From Mycobacterium lepromatosis (GTDB lineage: Bacteria; Actinomycetota; Actinomycetes; Mycobacteriales; Mycobacteriaceae): 64,000 nucleotides of DNA. Positions 48,688-57,011 of the stretch are shown in pieces. A program made the position numbers and the translations under genes. The DNA is taken from NCBI RefSeq assembly GCF_000975265.2, contig NZ_CP083405.1, positions 3,100,001-3,164,000 on the forward strand. The letters run 5' to 3'. Below the pieces are notes generated by a model, which saw nothing but the letters and a program-made list of their open reading frames with translations, was not told the DNA's origin and searched no databases. The stretch's first letter is position 1, and each line of letters begins with the position of its first letter.

Positions 48688-49377
48688 GTGAGCTTTGAGT
48701 GGCAGCCAAATTCCGAGCTCGTCAATAAAGCGGGTCCGGTGTCATGGTCGGCTAAACCGCGATTGTTGCAGGACGGTCGTGACATGTTCTGGTCACTGGT
48801 GCCGCTGGTGGTTGGGTGTATTCTGTTTGCAGGCATGGTCGGGACGTGTACGTTTGTGCCGGGCGGCACGACCAGGGGCACGGTTTGGTTCTACGACGTA
48901 GCAGCGGCCTTGCGGGCAGACGCGCGAGCGTTGGGGTTTCCGGTTCGGTTGCCTGAGCTACCCACGGGATGGCGGCCTAACTCCGGTGGTCGTGACGGCA
49001 TAGAAGATGGGCGTATGGACCCATCCACCGGTCAGCGGCTGCCTGCGGTTACTTCGACCGTGGGATATATTACCCCTACGGGAATGTATCTGAGCCTGAC
49101 CCAGAGCAACGCCGACGAGGATAAGCTGGTCGCCTCGGTCCATCCTTTTTCCCATCCGACCGGCACTGTCGATGTAGCTGGCACCAACTGGGTTGTCTAT
49201 CAAGGCTCGGACCAGCACAAAGACCACAGCGGGGCGACTGCCGAGCCAGTGTGGACCAGCAGGTTCGCCAGTCCCATCGGTGCCGCTCAGATTGCGATCA
49301 CCGGGGCTGGCTGCTCCGGCCAGTTCCGGACGCTGGCGTTGGCGACGCAATCACAGCAGCCGTTGCCGGCGCGTTGA
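48688..49377 (+). CDS. DUF4245 membrane-anchored protein (Rv1100-like)
   Basis: From the GTG at 48688 the protein has 229 residues, close to Rv1100. One transmembrane helix ([17 protein letters not shown], about residues 36-52) is followed by an extracytoplasmic domain. That domain has [46 protein letters not shown] and [16 protein letters not shown]. Divergent from glpX, 82 bases apart, as in M. tuberculosis. Function unknown. It is the last gene of the Rv1092c-Rv1100 block before the mobile-element zone. Confidence 0.88.
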   Translation: MSFEWQPNSELVNKAGPVSWSAKPRLLQDGRDMFWSLVPLVVGCILFAGMVGTCTFVPGGTTRGTVWFYDVAAALRADARALGFPVRLPELPTGWRPNSGGRDGIEDGRMDPSTGQRLPAVTSTVGYITPTGMYLSLTQSNADEDKLVASVHPFSHPTGTVDVAGTNWVVYQGSDQHKDHSGATAEPVWTSRFASPIGAAQIAITGAGCSGQFRTLALATQSQQPLPAR

Positions 49378-49399
49378 GGCAAAACCAGAAAGAGGCACC

Positions 49400-49975
49400 C
49401 TGATTCCTGCACCCCAAGCGGACCCGTCCGAGTGGTCGGTGAAACCGTTCACTGGCGGCCAGCTACAACAGCTCTACCATTTCACCGACTTGTGTGGCAA
49501 GGGAATTCACAATTTTACTCGACCAATAATTAGCGTCCGGTGATGCTGTATGTGTTGGCGTGTGACCTCAATGTGTCAACGCCGGGTAAGGACGTCGGCG
49601 CTATCGGTCAGTGCTTAACCGGTGGCTTCGCGCTGGCTGCCGTGGTCGACGACAGCGTGCTGGCGCCGGTGCCCAGTAAGCTATCGCTACCAATCCCGCC
49701 GACCACCACGAGCCGCAGCGATCTCGGGCGGAGCCCCTCCACTCTTACGATTGTCGCCGACCGCTGTGCCAATGAGGGTTTGTGCGTCATGGGACTGCGG
49801 TTCGGAGACGCGTTCAAGGTGATCGGAGATCGGACACTCGCGCCCAGGGCTACATGGCTTCATCAGGACGGCGCATTCGGTGCTTGACCGATGAGATCCG
49901 CGAAGTCGACGGTGAGCCAGTCTACAAGAACCGTAAGCGGATGGTTGAGTTCCTCACCCGGACTCTCACTTAGGC
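49400..49975 (+). pseudogene. Dienelactone hydrolase-family remnant
   Basis: Reading across plus-strand frames gives VYVLACDLNVSTPGKDVGAI with GQCLTGGFALAAVVDDSVLA, the DLH nucleophile region where the catalytic Cys sits in GxCxGG. Then come DLGRSPSTLTIVADRCANEG and LCVMGLRFGD, and GRRIRCLTDEIREVDGEPVY near the C-terminus, where the active-site His would be in the decayed HSVLTDE. At least three breaks; the N-terminal third is missing. Family clear, substrate unknown. Confidence 0.6.
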
Positions 49976-50004
49976 CTAAGTAGGGTATTCGGATTCGGAT
50001 TGGT

Positions 50005-50160
50005 GGCGCCGAAGTGTAGTTTATGTGTGCGTCCTGTTGTGGGTGGGTTGCGAGGTGGTGGGTGTCGCGGTGGTTTTGGTGGGTGAGTTGTGATTGTGAT
50101 CGGTGTAGTGCCGGTCTTGGTGAGTTGATCGGGCGGTGCATTTTGGGAAGTAGGTGGTGT
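50005..50160 (+). repeat. 156-bp perfect inverted repeat, left copy
   Basis: The reverse complement of 51041-51196 with no mismatch that I can find by eye over 156 bases. Both ends are sharp: outward, similarity stops at the GGCGCC; inward, it stops after GGTGGTGT. The right copy contains the 3' end of the IS30-like gene, so this left copy is an inverted IS30 3'-end segment without its own transposase body. Confidence 0.9.
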
Positions 50161-50399
50161 CGGGTGTGTCGCAGCGTTGTGAGTTGATGTGATCGATTGC
50201 TAACTGTTTGGGTTGGGTGCCGTTGACTATGATGCGTGAGGTCACCAACGAGGGGCGGCTCGTGCGGTTACGGATCGCTTTGCTGGGTGTTGCACCGATT
50301 CGACGCCAACTGTGCTGGTGCACAAGCTGAATCGGGTTATTTAGCGCGCCGTGCCTAGCTATGCAGTGAGCAGCGGGCCCAGCGACTGAAAAGGCCGGC

Positions 50400-51196
50400 C
50401 AGCTGGCCGCGGTGGGCAGTTGCGTACGGTGGTGGAAGCGTTGCTGGCCAAAAAGTCAAAAAGTACAGTCCCGAACACATTGCTGGGGTGTTGGCCAACG
50501 ACCTCTCCTGACCGGCCCGAAGATGCAGGTACCTCACGAAACGCTGTACAAGGCGTTCTTCGTGCAAGGACGCGGGAAACGACATCAGGTGTTGGCCGGC
50601 ATGTGTGCACACTGGGTGGGCGTTAGGCACACTACGGGCACAGCGCACCAAAACCGGGCATCGCCATATTCTGGGTATGGTCACCATCGGTGAGCGTGCC
50701 GCCGAAGCTGCACGACCGTGCGGTGCTCTAAAACATTGGGCGGGCGATTTAATCATCGGCAAAAACCAGGCCCCCCCACATCAACGCCCTGGCCGAACAC
50801 AGTATCGGGTTCGTGCAGCTGCGCCACCTGTCTAAGGGCCGCAGCACTGATGTGGTCGCTGCGGCCATGATCACCACACTCAACGCTTTACCGCAGAACC
50901 TCGGTAAAACCCCCGGCTTGGGATCAGGGCCTCAAGACGGCTGCTCATAGCCGCATCACCTGTCAAGCACAACCGATCTACTTTTTGCGACCTCACTCAC
51001 CACCACAACGCGGCAGCAACGAGAACACCAGCGATCTTTTACACCACCTACTTCCCAAAATGCACCGCCCGATCAACTCACCAAGACCGGCACTACACCG
51101 ATCACAATCACAACTCACCCACCAAAACCACCGCGACACCCACCACCTCGCAACCCACCCACAACAGGACGCACACATAAACTACACTTCGGCGCC
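50400..51196 (+). mobile_element. IS30-family transposase remnant
   Basis: Pieces on the plus strand follow IS30 transposase order. QVPHETLYKAFFVQGRGKR is followed by ILGMVTIGERAAEAARPCGA, then LKHWAGDLIIGKN, the first catalytic Asp region. LRHLSKGRSTDVVAAAMITT and TLNALPQNLGKT come next, then DPHS-like PHSPPQRGSNENTSDLL, which includes the final Glu in the NEN motif. Multiple frameshifts. The N-terminal helix-turn-helix is not seen. The 3' end overlaps the right inverted repeat. Confidence 0.75.
51041..51196 (+). repeat. 156-bp perfect inverted repeat, right copy
   Basis: The partner of 50005-50160, in inverted orientation, with 880 bases between the copies. It covers the C-terminal coding part of the IS30-like remnant (from YFPK onward). 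Perfect identity contrasts with the decayed DNA around it. Confidence 0.9.
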
Positions 51197-51559
51197 GAGA
51201 AAGCGCCCCGCCTACTGCAACAGGGCGGGCAGCCGCTGCAGCAGTCCTGGCAATGCCTGACTACTCGGTTGGCCTGTCTTTGGCTGATGCAGGATGCGGT
51301 GCGCGGTGCCTTGGTAATACCTTGCCAACCGAATTATACTTGGCATCAACGTAATTCAAGCTGACATAATCCATCAAAAGACCCTAACGTCCTGACCTCT
51401 CAAAGGTTTACCCTGCCGCGTCAGCACAGCAACGGCGGCTAACCAACTCATTGATATACGATCTGCGAAACCGCGATTCTGCGAATTCTGTTCAGCATCA
51501 ATGCATGCACCATCACGTAATCTTGGGCAACGCTGACATTGATCAGCCGAACGCCCTGC

Positions 51560-52500
51560 TGTGTGTCGCCCCGCCACTTTTAGGCGGCTGCCTCCTAGGG
51601 TGGGGTAAGGGCAGTGCCAGCGCGATATTACCGAGTTCTCGCACCATGCGGTAGGAGCAACGCAGGATCTTGCGCTCCACCGCCAGGGTAGGATTCTTGC
51701 TGTTGTGGTCCTCGCTTTTGGCCGCAGCTTGGCGGTAGTAGCCGTAATCCGGGGAACTATGCCGGACCACGCACTTGGACGCCTCGAACACAACCCACCG
51801 TAGCTCCGACGAACCCTGCCGCAATAAAATGCCTCGGTGAAGACTTGCCTACGGTGACATCCACCCCGGCAAACCGCACCAGTTGATCGGAGCTGGAAAA
51901 CTGGCGGCTCACCGATCTCGGCCCACATGATCTGCCGCGCAAAGCGAACCGATGTCATAGTGGCACTGCAGCGCTTGGTAGCCTGGTTGGCGCTTGGCGA
52001 AGTTCACCAATTGTGTTCTTAGCAAATCGAACTCGGCAATCAAGCACACCAATGTGCTGCAACGCTGTGTCAACGTACTGTCGTCCGATAATTAAAAATT
52101 CAGCACTGACCAACACCTGACGAGCCGCTGCCAACAACAACTCTTTGCTCGGCAGGCAGCCCCTCGCGGAACCCTGAGCATGGGTACGTTGCGGCCACGC
52201 CAGCCGCTGGTGCATCAGTGCAAAAGACAACCGGCCATCCAACAGCAGCGTGCCCAGCAGCTTCGCATCGGCGCGGTCAGGCTTGACGCTTTTCTTGTGA
52301 CCCCGCAACGCAGCAACTTCATTCGGACCACTCAGGTTTACTTTCACACCCTCGGCCGCCAGTTCCTCACATACATACCGCCACCCGGTGCAGCCCTCCA
52401 GCAGGCAATCCGCATTCTCACCCGAACAATGTTCGACCAGCCAGCTCCATAACATCTTGCGAATCGCCAAACAGAACGGACCCCGGCTTACCAAACCATC
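51560..52500 (-). mobile_element. IS110-family transposase remnant
   Basis: The minus strand reads CTGWRYVCEELAAEGVKVNL and GHKKSVKPDRADAKLLGTLL, the RuvC-like N-terminal DEDD domain region. RQYVDTALQHIGVLD follows. The C-terminal serine-containing domain comes next: FSSSDQLVRFAGVDVTVGKS, QGSSELRWVVFEASKCVVRH and NPTLAVERKILRCSYRM, ending near 51580. Intact IS110 enzymes of this subtype have about 400 residues; here the two domains are in different frames with further stops. The 5' end is near 52500. Confidence 0.75.
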
Positions 52501-53290
52501 GTCGTCGATGTAGTCAATCGAAAGTGATCTGCTACCTATGCACGTCCAGGCTGCCTACCATCGCTACAAGGGCCTTCTCGAGCTCCTGAAAATTTTTCTG
52601 AAGCCCAGGTCAACGAGCCTCTGCGCGAGAGGGTGCCTATCATATGTCGTCTTCCATCTGTATTCCATTCAGGGGACGCCCTATAATCGTTTGTAGGGAC
52701 ACCGTCCCTTAGCAATGCGATGGACGTGTGAGATCACGTCACGGGTACACTACGATGAAGAGCGTAAGACTAGGCCAGGCGTGAATAGTCTGCTGGCGAA
52801 TGACCCAACAACAGCTGCTCTACACAGTATTGCTTCGTACGGCCGCTCACTGAGCCTTAGCAGCACCGACTACTGCCAACATGTCATAGCTTCACCTTGA
52901 AGAAGGCGATGAAGGTTTTCCTTGGCGCGCAAACATGTCGGTGCGGGAATCCGCACGCGTATGTCGGGTTCGCGATGCGAAAATGATCGCGGGTGACAGG
53001 TATCTCGTCGAGCAATATTACCAGCGGCTGATCGACTACTGCCGCCACTTGATTGATTTGGTTACACGAAGGTGGCCGGCTTGTGTATGTGCACCCTACT
53101 AGGGGCCAGGTGGTTGGGCGGAACGTCAGGCGAGCCATTTCTTGACCATCTGATGACGGAGTTTATGCACCCCGATTCAATTACTGCGATGTTCGAACGC
53201 ATCGCATCACTTCGCCACATTTGAGACACAACTGACCTGGCTAAGGCCGCCCTGCTCCGCTTGGACGGCACCCTGATTTATGTGCAATCG
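52501..53290. other. Unassigned stretch after IS110 remnant
   Basis: No family recognised. Short mixed frames on both strands only. The 5' non-coding end of IS110 could extend into the first hundred bases. Confidence 0.4.
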
Positions 53291-53299
53291 GTCTCCATA

Positions 53300-53670
53300 C
53301 TCACCATGTGGGTGGGGTGGGTAGCATTAGCCAGTTAGGTGACTTTACGCGATTTAGTATCCAAGCGGTTAAAAAGACGCTGCGCTACCAAGACTCCCGG
53401 TTCGCTCATGTGAGCGACGCTGTTATAGTCACCAGATTAAGCTGCCTCGTAATGAGTTGGAATCCCATCGCCAAGGACACTACCGGCGTCCTGCAGCAAA
53501 TGCGCTGGAGCAGCTAGTCAACAAAGTCGTTGGCACGCCGATTGAACCGGATGCCATCGTCGATGACAGCGGTCTTCTGCACACCACTCACTACACATTG
53601 GCTGGACCGGCCCTGATCTTACGAGTATCGCACAACTGCGATAAACAACGGTTTTGTGCTGTTGTGTAGT
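53300..53670 (+). pseudogene. Possible MerR-family regulator remnant
   Basis: The frame 53308-53517 reads ISQLGDFTRFSIQAVKKTLR followed by YQDSRFAHVSDAVIVTRLSC and MSWNPIAKD. This matches the MerR winged-helix pattern (IGDFARxTGLSVKTLRHYD ... RLRxLGMSLxxI). An effector-like piece, GLLHTTHYTLAGPALILRVS, follows in another frame. Breaks make it non-functional. The assignment rests on one helix-turn-helix. Confidence 0.4.
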
Positions 53671-53949
53671 GACCAAACGGCGATTCGCCGAATTGAATAA
53701 CATCTCCAAACCGTTGTAACGACGCTGAAGAAAAGGATAATGATTGTGGGCAGCGACCGGCCACATCGATTCGGTGAATCCAGCGTCCCAGCGCATCCTA
53801 GGTATCAACAATCGAAATCTCGTGGATGAGCATTGCTCGTGTGTTGCAACTTTTCCCGCTACGGATCCAACGATCAAGCAATCGGTTGCGGGCAGCGCGA
53901 GCTTGGCACGGTTTTTCGGTTGCGTGAACCCCCAACCGGCCAGGTGTTC

Positions 53950-55170
53950 AGTTTTGATCGCAGCATTGACAGCCAACGGCGATAGCTGTCGGCACACTCC
54001 AGGCTCCGGTGACAAGGCCGACCAAATTACTACTGCACCTGGTCGAGGCCTGGAAGACCACTACCGGGCGAGTACACCCCTGACGACTGGGAACAACGAT
54101 AAGCTTATGCGACCGGTTGTTAACCAAGAACGCACCATCCTCTGATACAACGACGATGTCTTCGATCCGCGCACCCCAAAGCCCCGATAAATAGAGCCCA
54201 GGCTCAACAGAAAAGGCCATGCCGGCAGCCAACTGCAAATCGTTGCCGCTGAAGATATAGGGTTCTTCATGGATCGACAGGCCGATACCGTGCCCGGTGC
54301 AAGTGCACAAAATATCCTGCAAATCCAGCCTCGGCTGACACTTTACGAGTGACCGCGTCGACCTATGCAGCAGGCGAGCTTAGACTGACCGCCTTACAAA
54401 CCGCACGTTAGTCCCGTTGCAGGACCGAATACTGTTACACCACATCCCTGTTGGTATCGCCAATGCTGTATGTACGAGTCAAGTCGGAATGGCATACAGG
54501 AGCATAGGTGCCCCTGATGTCGACTACGACGATGTCTCCGATCTGGAGTTTATGATCCGAGTATTCGTTATGCAGGCCGGAGTCGACGAATATACACACA
54601 ACCTCCGAATGTCACTCGGTTACAATCGCTTCAGCGATGTCAGCAACTACCTTGCTCCAATTCGGACTGAGAACCAAAAACTCCGGTACTCGGGCATGCA
54701 CCCGATCGATGGCAGTACCTGCTTTGTGCAGTACATCGACCTCGGCCGCCTCCTTGACCATCCGCAGACCACTCAGAACGTCAGTAGACAGGACTGGTAG
54801 CACGTCGAGCACACTGTTCAGTGGTAACAGGTGCAACGCCGACGTGGAATCGGTAACGGCGGTCGCCGCAGGAGCGCTGCCCCAAACGTCGCTCACTAAA
54901 CTGATACGGATCCTCGCCATCGACCCAATACCGCACCACCAGGACAAGTTCCATCACAGCTGACGTTTTGAGCAAAGACCGCTCCCAGCCTCAACACCAC
55001 GACCGTCGACTCGTCGGCGGCAGGCAGTACCAACGCGGTTAACCACTCGAACGTCTGTGCTTGCGAACCGACCAGATAGCACAGATCCTAGCCTAGGTTG
55101 ACGACCAGGACGGTCAGCTCTGCCGCCGGCAGTCGCGGCAGAGCTGACCGTCCTGGCATGCACATTGGCG
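53950..55170 (-). pseudogene. pepE: Proline dipeptidase PepE remnant (Rv2089c-like)
   Basis: A metallopeptidase M24 enzyme in pieces. N-terminal domain near 55085-54970: DLCYLVGSQAQTFEWLTALV. Linker domain at 54612-54947: SDVWGSAPAATAVTDSTSAL, LPLNSVLDVLPVLSTDVLSG and KAGTAIDRVHARVPEFLV. C-terminal pita-bread domain at 53948-54322: CTGHGIGLSIHEEPYIFSGN, VEPGLYLSGLWGARIEDIVV and NNRSHKLIVV. The central metal-ligand part (DIGG, DSTRT) is missing. The next genes match Rv2090-Rv2097c, which supports the name. Confidence 0.8.
55105..55156. repeat. 22-bp perfect hairpin
   Basis: 55105-55126 and 55135-55156 are perfect reverse complements (22 bp) around an 8-base loop. The left arm lies in the N-terminal coding part of the pepE remnant; the right arm repeats it inverted just upstream. 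There is no U-tract on either strand. Confidence 0.8.
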
Positions 55171-55234
55171 TCTAATCGGTGGAATCCATGGCAAGTCAGG
55201 CCAGCCGCGCCGTCGGCGGCGCTGGCAGGATAGC

Positions 55235-56110
55235 CGACATGCCCGCACTCTTGCTCCCGCTCGACGGCTCCAGAATGTAGTTCAGGCTCCTACTTCGGGG
55301 TACCGTCATGCCATCACCGCTCCCAACAGCCGGCCGATCAACGCCGTGCGCGGATTCATCGATTCGATGGCGGTAGAGATCGATCACCCGGCAGCGACGG
55401 AGCCGGCTGGTGGTATTCGTCGACCCGGATTGGCGACCGCAATTCAGTGGCAATCTTATTGCACCATATAAGGCCCACCGCGTAGCAGAAGAAAGCAGTG
55501 GCAGCCCGACATAAAAGAGACATAAAATGAAGTGCCCGACGAACTAACATCGCAACTGAACACGATAATGCAGCTGCCGGACGCGTTCGGGATCCCAACG
55601 ACGGGCGCACCGGGTTTCGAGAACGACGACGTGCTGGGCACGCTGACAGCTCGGGAATGCAGCGATCCGGTTGTAGTGGTCAGCTGCGACCGCGACTTGC
55701 TGCAGTTGGTAGCCGACTCCCCCGTTTCCGTCCGGGTGCTATACCGCGGCCATCAACTGTCCCAAGCCACCTTGTACGGGCCCGCCGAGGTAGCCGAAAG
55801 TTTTTCCGTGCCGGCGGATCACGCTGGGATCGCGTACGCTGAACTTGCACTCTTGCGCGGCAATCCCGTCCAATGGCTTGCCAAGTGCTTTCCGGCATAG
55901 GGGAGAAGACGGCCGCTACCCTGCTGGTTCGGCACGGCTCACTAGATCAGATCCTGACCGCCGCCCATGATCCCACATCAGAGATGGCGAAGGGATTGCG
56001 GACGAAACTGCTAACCGCGGCGTCCTGCATCCAGGACGCAGAACCGGCACGCACCACCGAACCTAGCGACTCAAATGGACATTCGGATCGTCCATCGCAC
56101 GGCTGCAGAA
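55235..56110 (+). pseudogene. 5'-3' exonuclease remnant (Rv2090-like)
   Basis: A PolA-type 5' nuclease homologue. [20 protein letters not shown] lies in the 5' part. The long piece 55532-55900 contains [20 protein letters not shown], with a metal-binding ENDD (normally EADD), and [19 protein letters not shown] (normally SGDRD), then [20 protein letters not shown]. The helix-hairpin-helix [20 protein letters not shown] continues in another frame. A frameshift at about 55890 and degraded ends make it a pseudogene, yet the core is unusually well preserved, so the death may be recent. Confidence 0.8.
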
Positions 56111-56146
56111 GACGCTCGACACGCTTCCCTGGTGACGAGCGTCAGC

Positions 56147-56947
56147 CTATTGAGGTCGACCGACCTCGTAGGTACCTTTATCGTCTTGAAAAGTAACCGT
56201 CACGCGCTTTTGCATGCCATCGATACTGACGCTGCAATCGAAGGTGTCACCCTTCTTGATGGTAGGGTCTGAACCGTTATTGCACTTGACGTCTTTGACA
56301 TTTTTTGCGCCGTAGCCGTTAGTCTCGTCAGTAAGGACTTGCTGCACACCAGTCTGAGCCTTGTTGACATCCAACTTGGTAGTGACTAACCACGCTGGCC
56401 ACAAAAAGCCAGTTACCAAGATGGCAGCGAAGATCAGCAAGCCAATCACGCCGGCGATGCCGCCTATCAGAGCAACAAAACCCTTCGTGCCCGGTTGGTC
56501 ATAAGGCTGGAATTGCTGTGGGTATTGACCTGGCGGGCCGTATTGACCTGGCGGGCCGTATTGACCTGGCGGGCCGTATTGACCTGGCGGGCCGTATTGA
56601 CCTGGCGGGCCGTATTGACCTGGCGGCGGGTACTGACCATACTGGCCGGGTTGTGGGTATTGACCGGGCATACCGAACTGGGAAGGCTGGGCACCGAAAT
56701 ATCCAGGCTGCCCATAGCCGGGTGCAGCCGGTGAATATTGATGCGGATAGGCGAACTCGTTCGGCTGCGGGTAGTTGGGGTGCTCGGAAGGCGCGTACGC
56801 CGGCGGGTGCCAGGTTGCGTCCTGGGTTGACGGTTGCCGTTGCCAGGGTGAGGCTGTCTGGGTCGGCTGGTCCGAGGATTGGTTTTCCACACCCTCACCG
56901 GGCGGTTGCCACTGCTTACCCGGATCCGATCCCTGCGGTTCGCTCAT
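56147..56947 (-). CDS. Proline-rich DUF4333 membrane protein (Rv2091c-like)
   Basis: A 266-residue membrane protein. Residues 1-150 are a disordered, Pro/Gln/Tyr-rich cytoplasmic region containing tandem GQYGPP repeats from about residue 106. One transmembrane helix follows ([20 protein letters not shown], about 160-185). The extracytoplasmic DUF4333-type domain has [40 protein letters not shown] and [16 protein letters not shown]; two cysteines may pair. Same strand as helY, 65 bases from its 3' end. Equivalent to Rv2091c; function unknown. The repeat makes its length likely to vary between strains. Confidence 0.88.
   Translation of the reverse strand: MSEPQGSDPGKQWQPPGEGVENQSSDQPTQTASPWQRQPSTQDATWHPPAYAPSEHPNYPQPNEFAYPHQYSPAAPGYGQPGYFGAQPSQFGMPGQYPQPGQYGQYPPPGQYGPPGQYGPPGQYGPPGQYGPPGQYGPPGQYPQQFQPYDQPGTKGFVALIGGIAGVIGLLIFAAILVTGFLWPAWLVTTKLDVNKAQTGVQQVLTDETNGYGAKNVKDVKCNNGSDPTIKKGDTFDCSVSIDGMQKRVTVTFQDDKGTYEVGRPQ
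56523..56630 (-). repeat. 18-bp tandem repeat (VNTR) inside the DUF4333 gene
   Basis: Five perfect copies of an 18-base unit (plus-strand TATTGACCTGGCGGGCCG) run from 56523 to 56612, followed by a sixth variant copy to 56630. Each unit adds the six residues GQYGPP in frame on the minus strand. A known M. leprae typing locus with an 18-bp unit may be the same repeat (memory, unverified). Confidence 0.95.
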
Positions 56948-57011
56948 CGTTTCTCCTCAGTTTTCTTGCTTCCTTGACACATCCGGGATACAACCGAAGC
57001 TCCGGCCCAGC

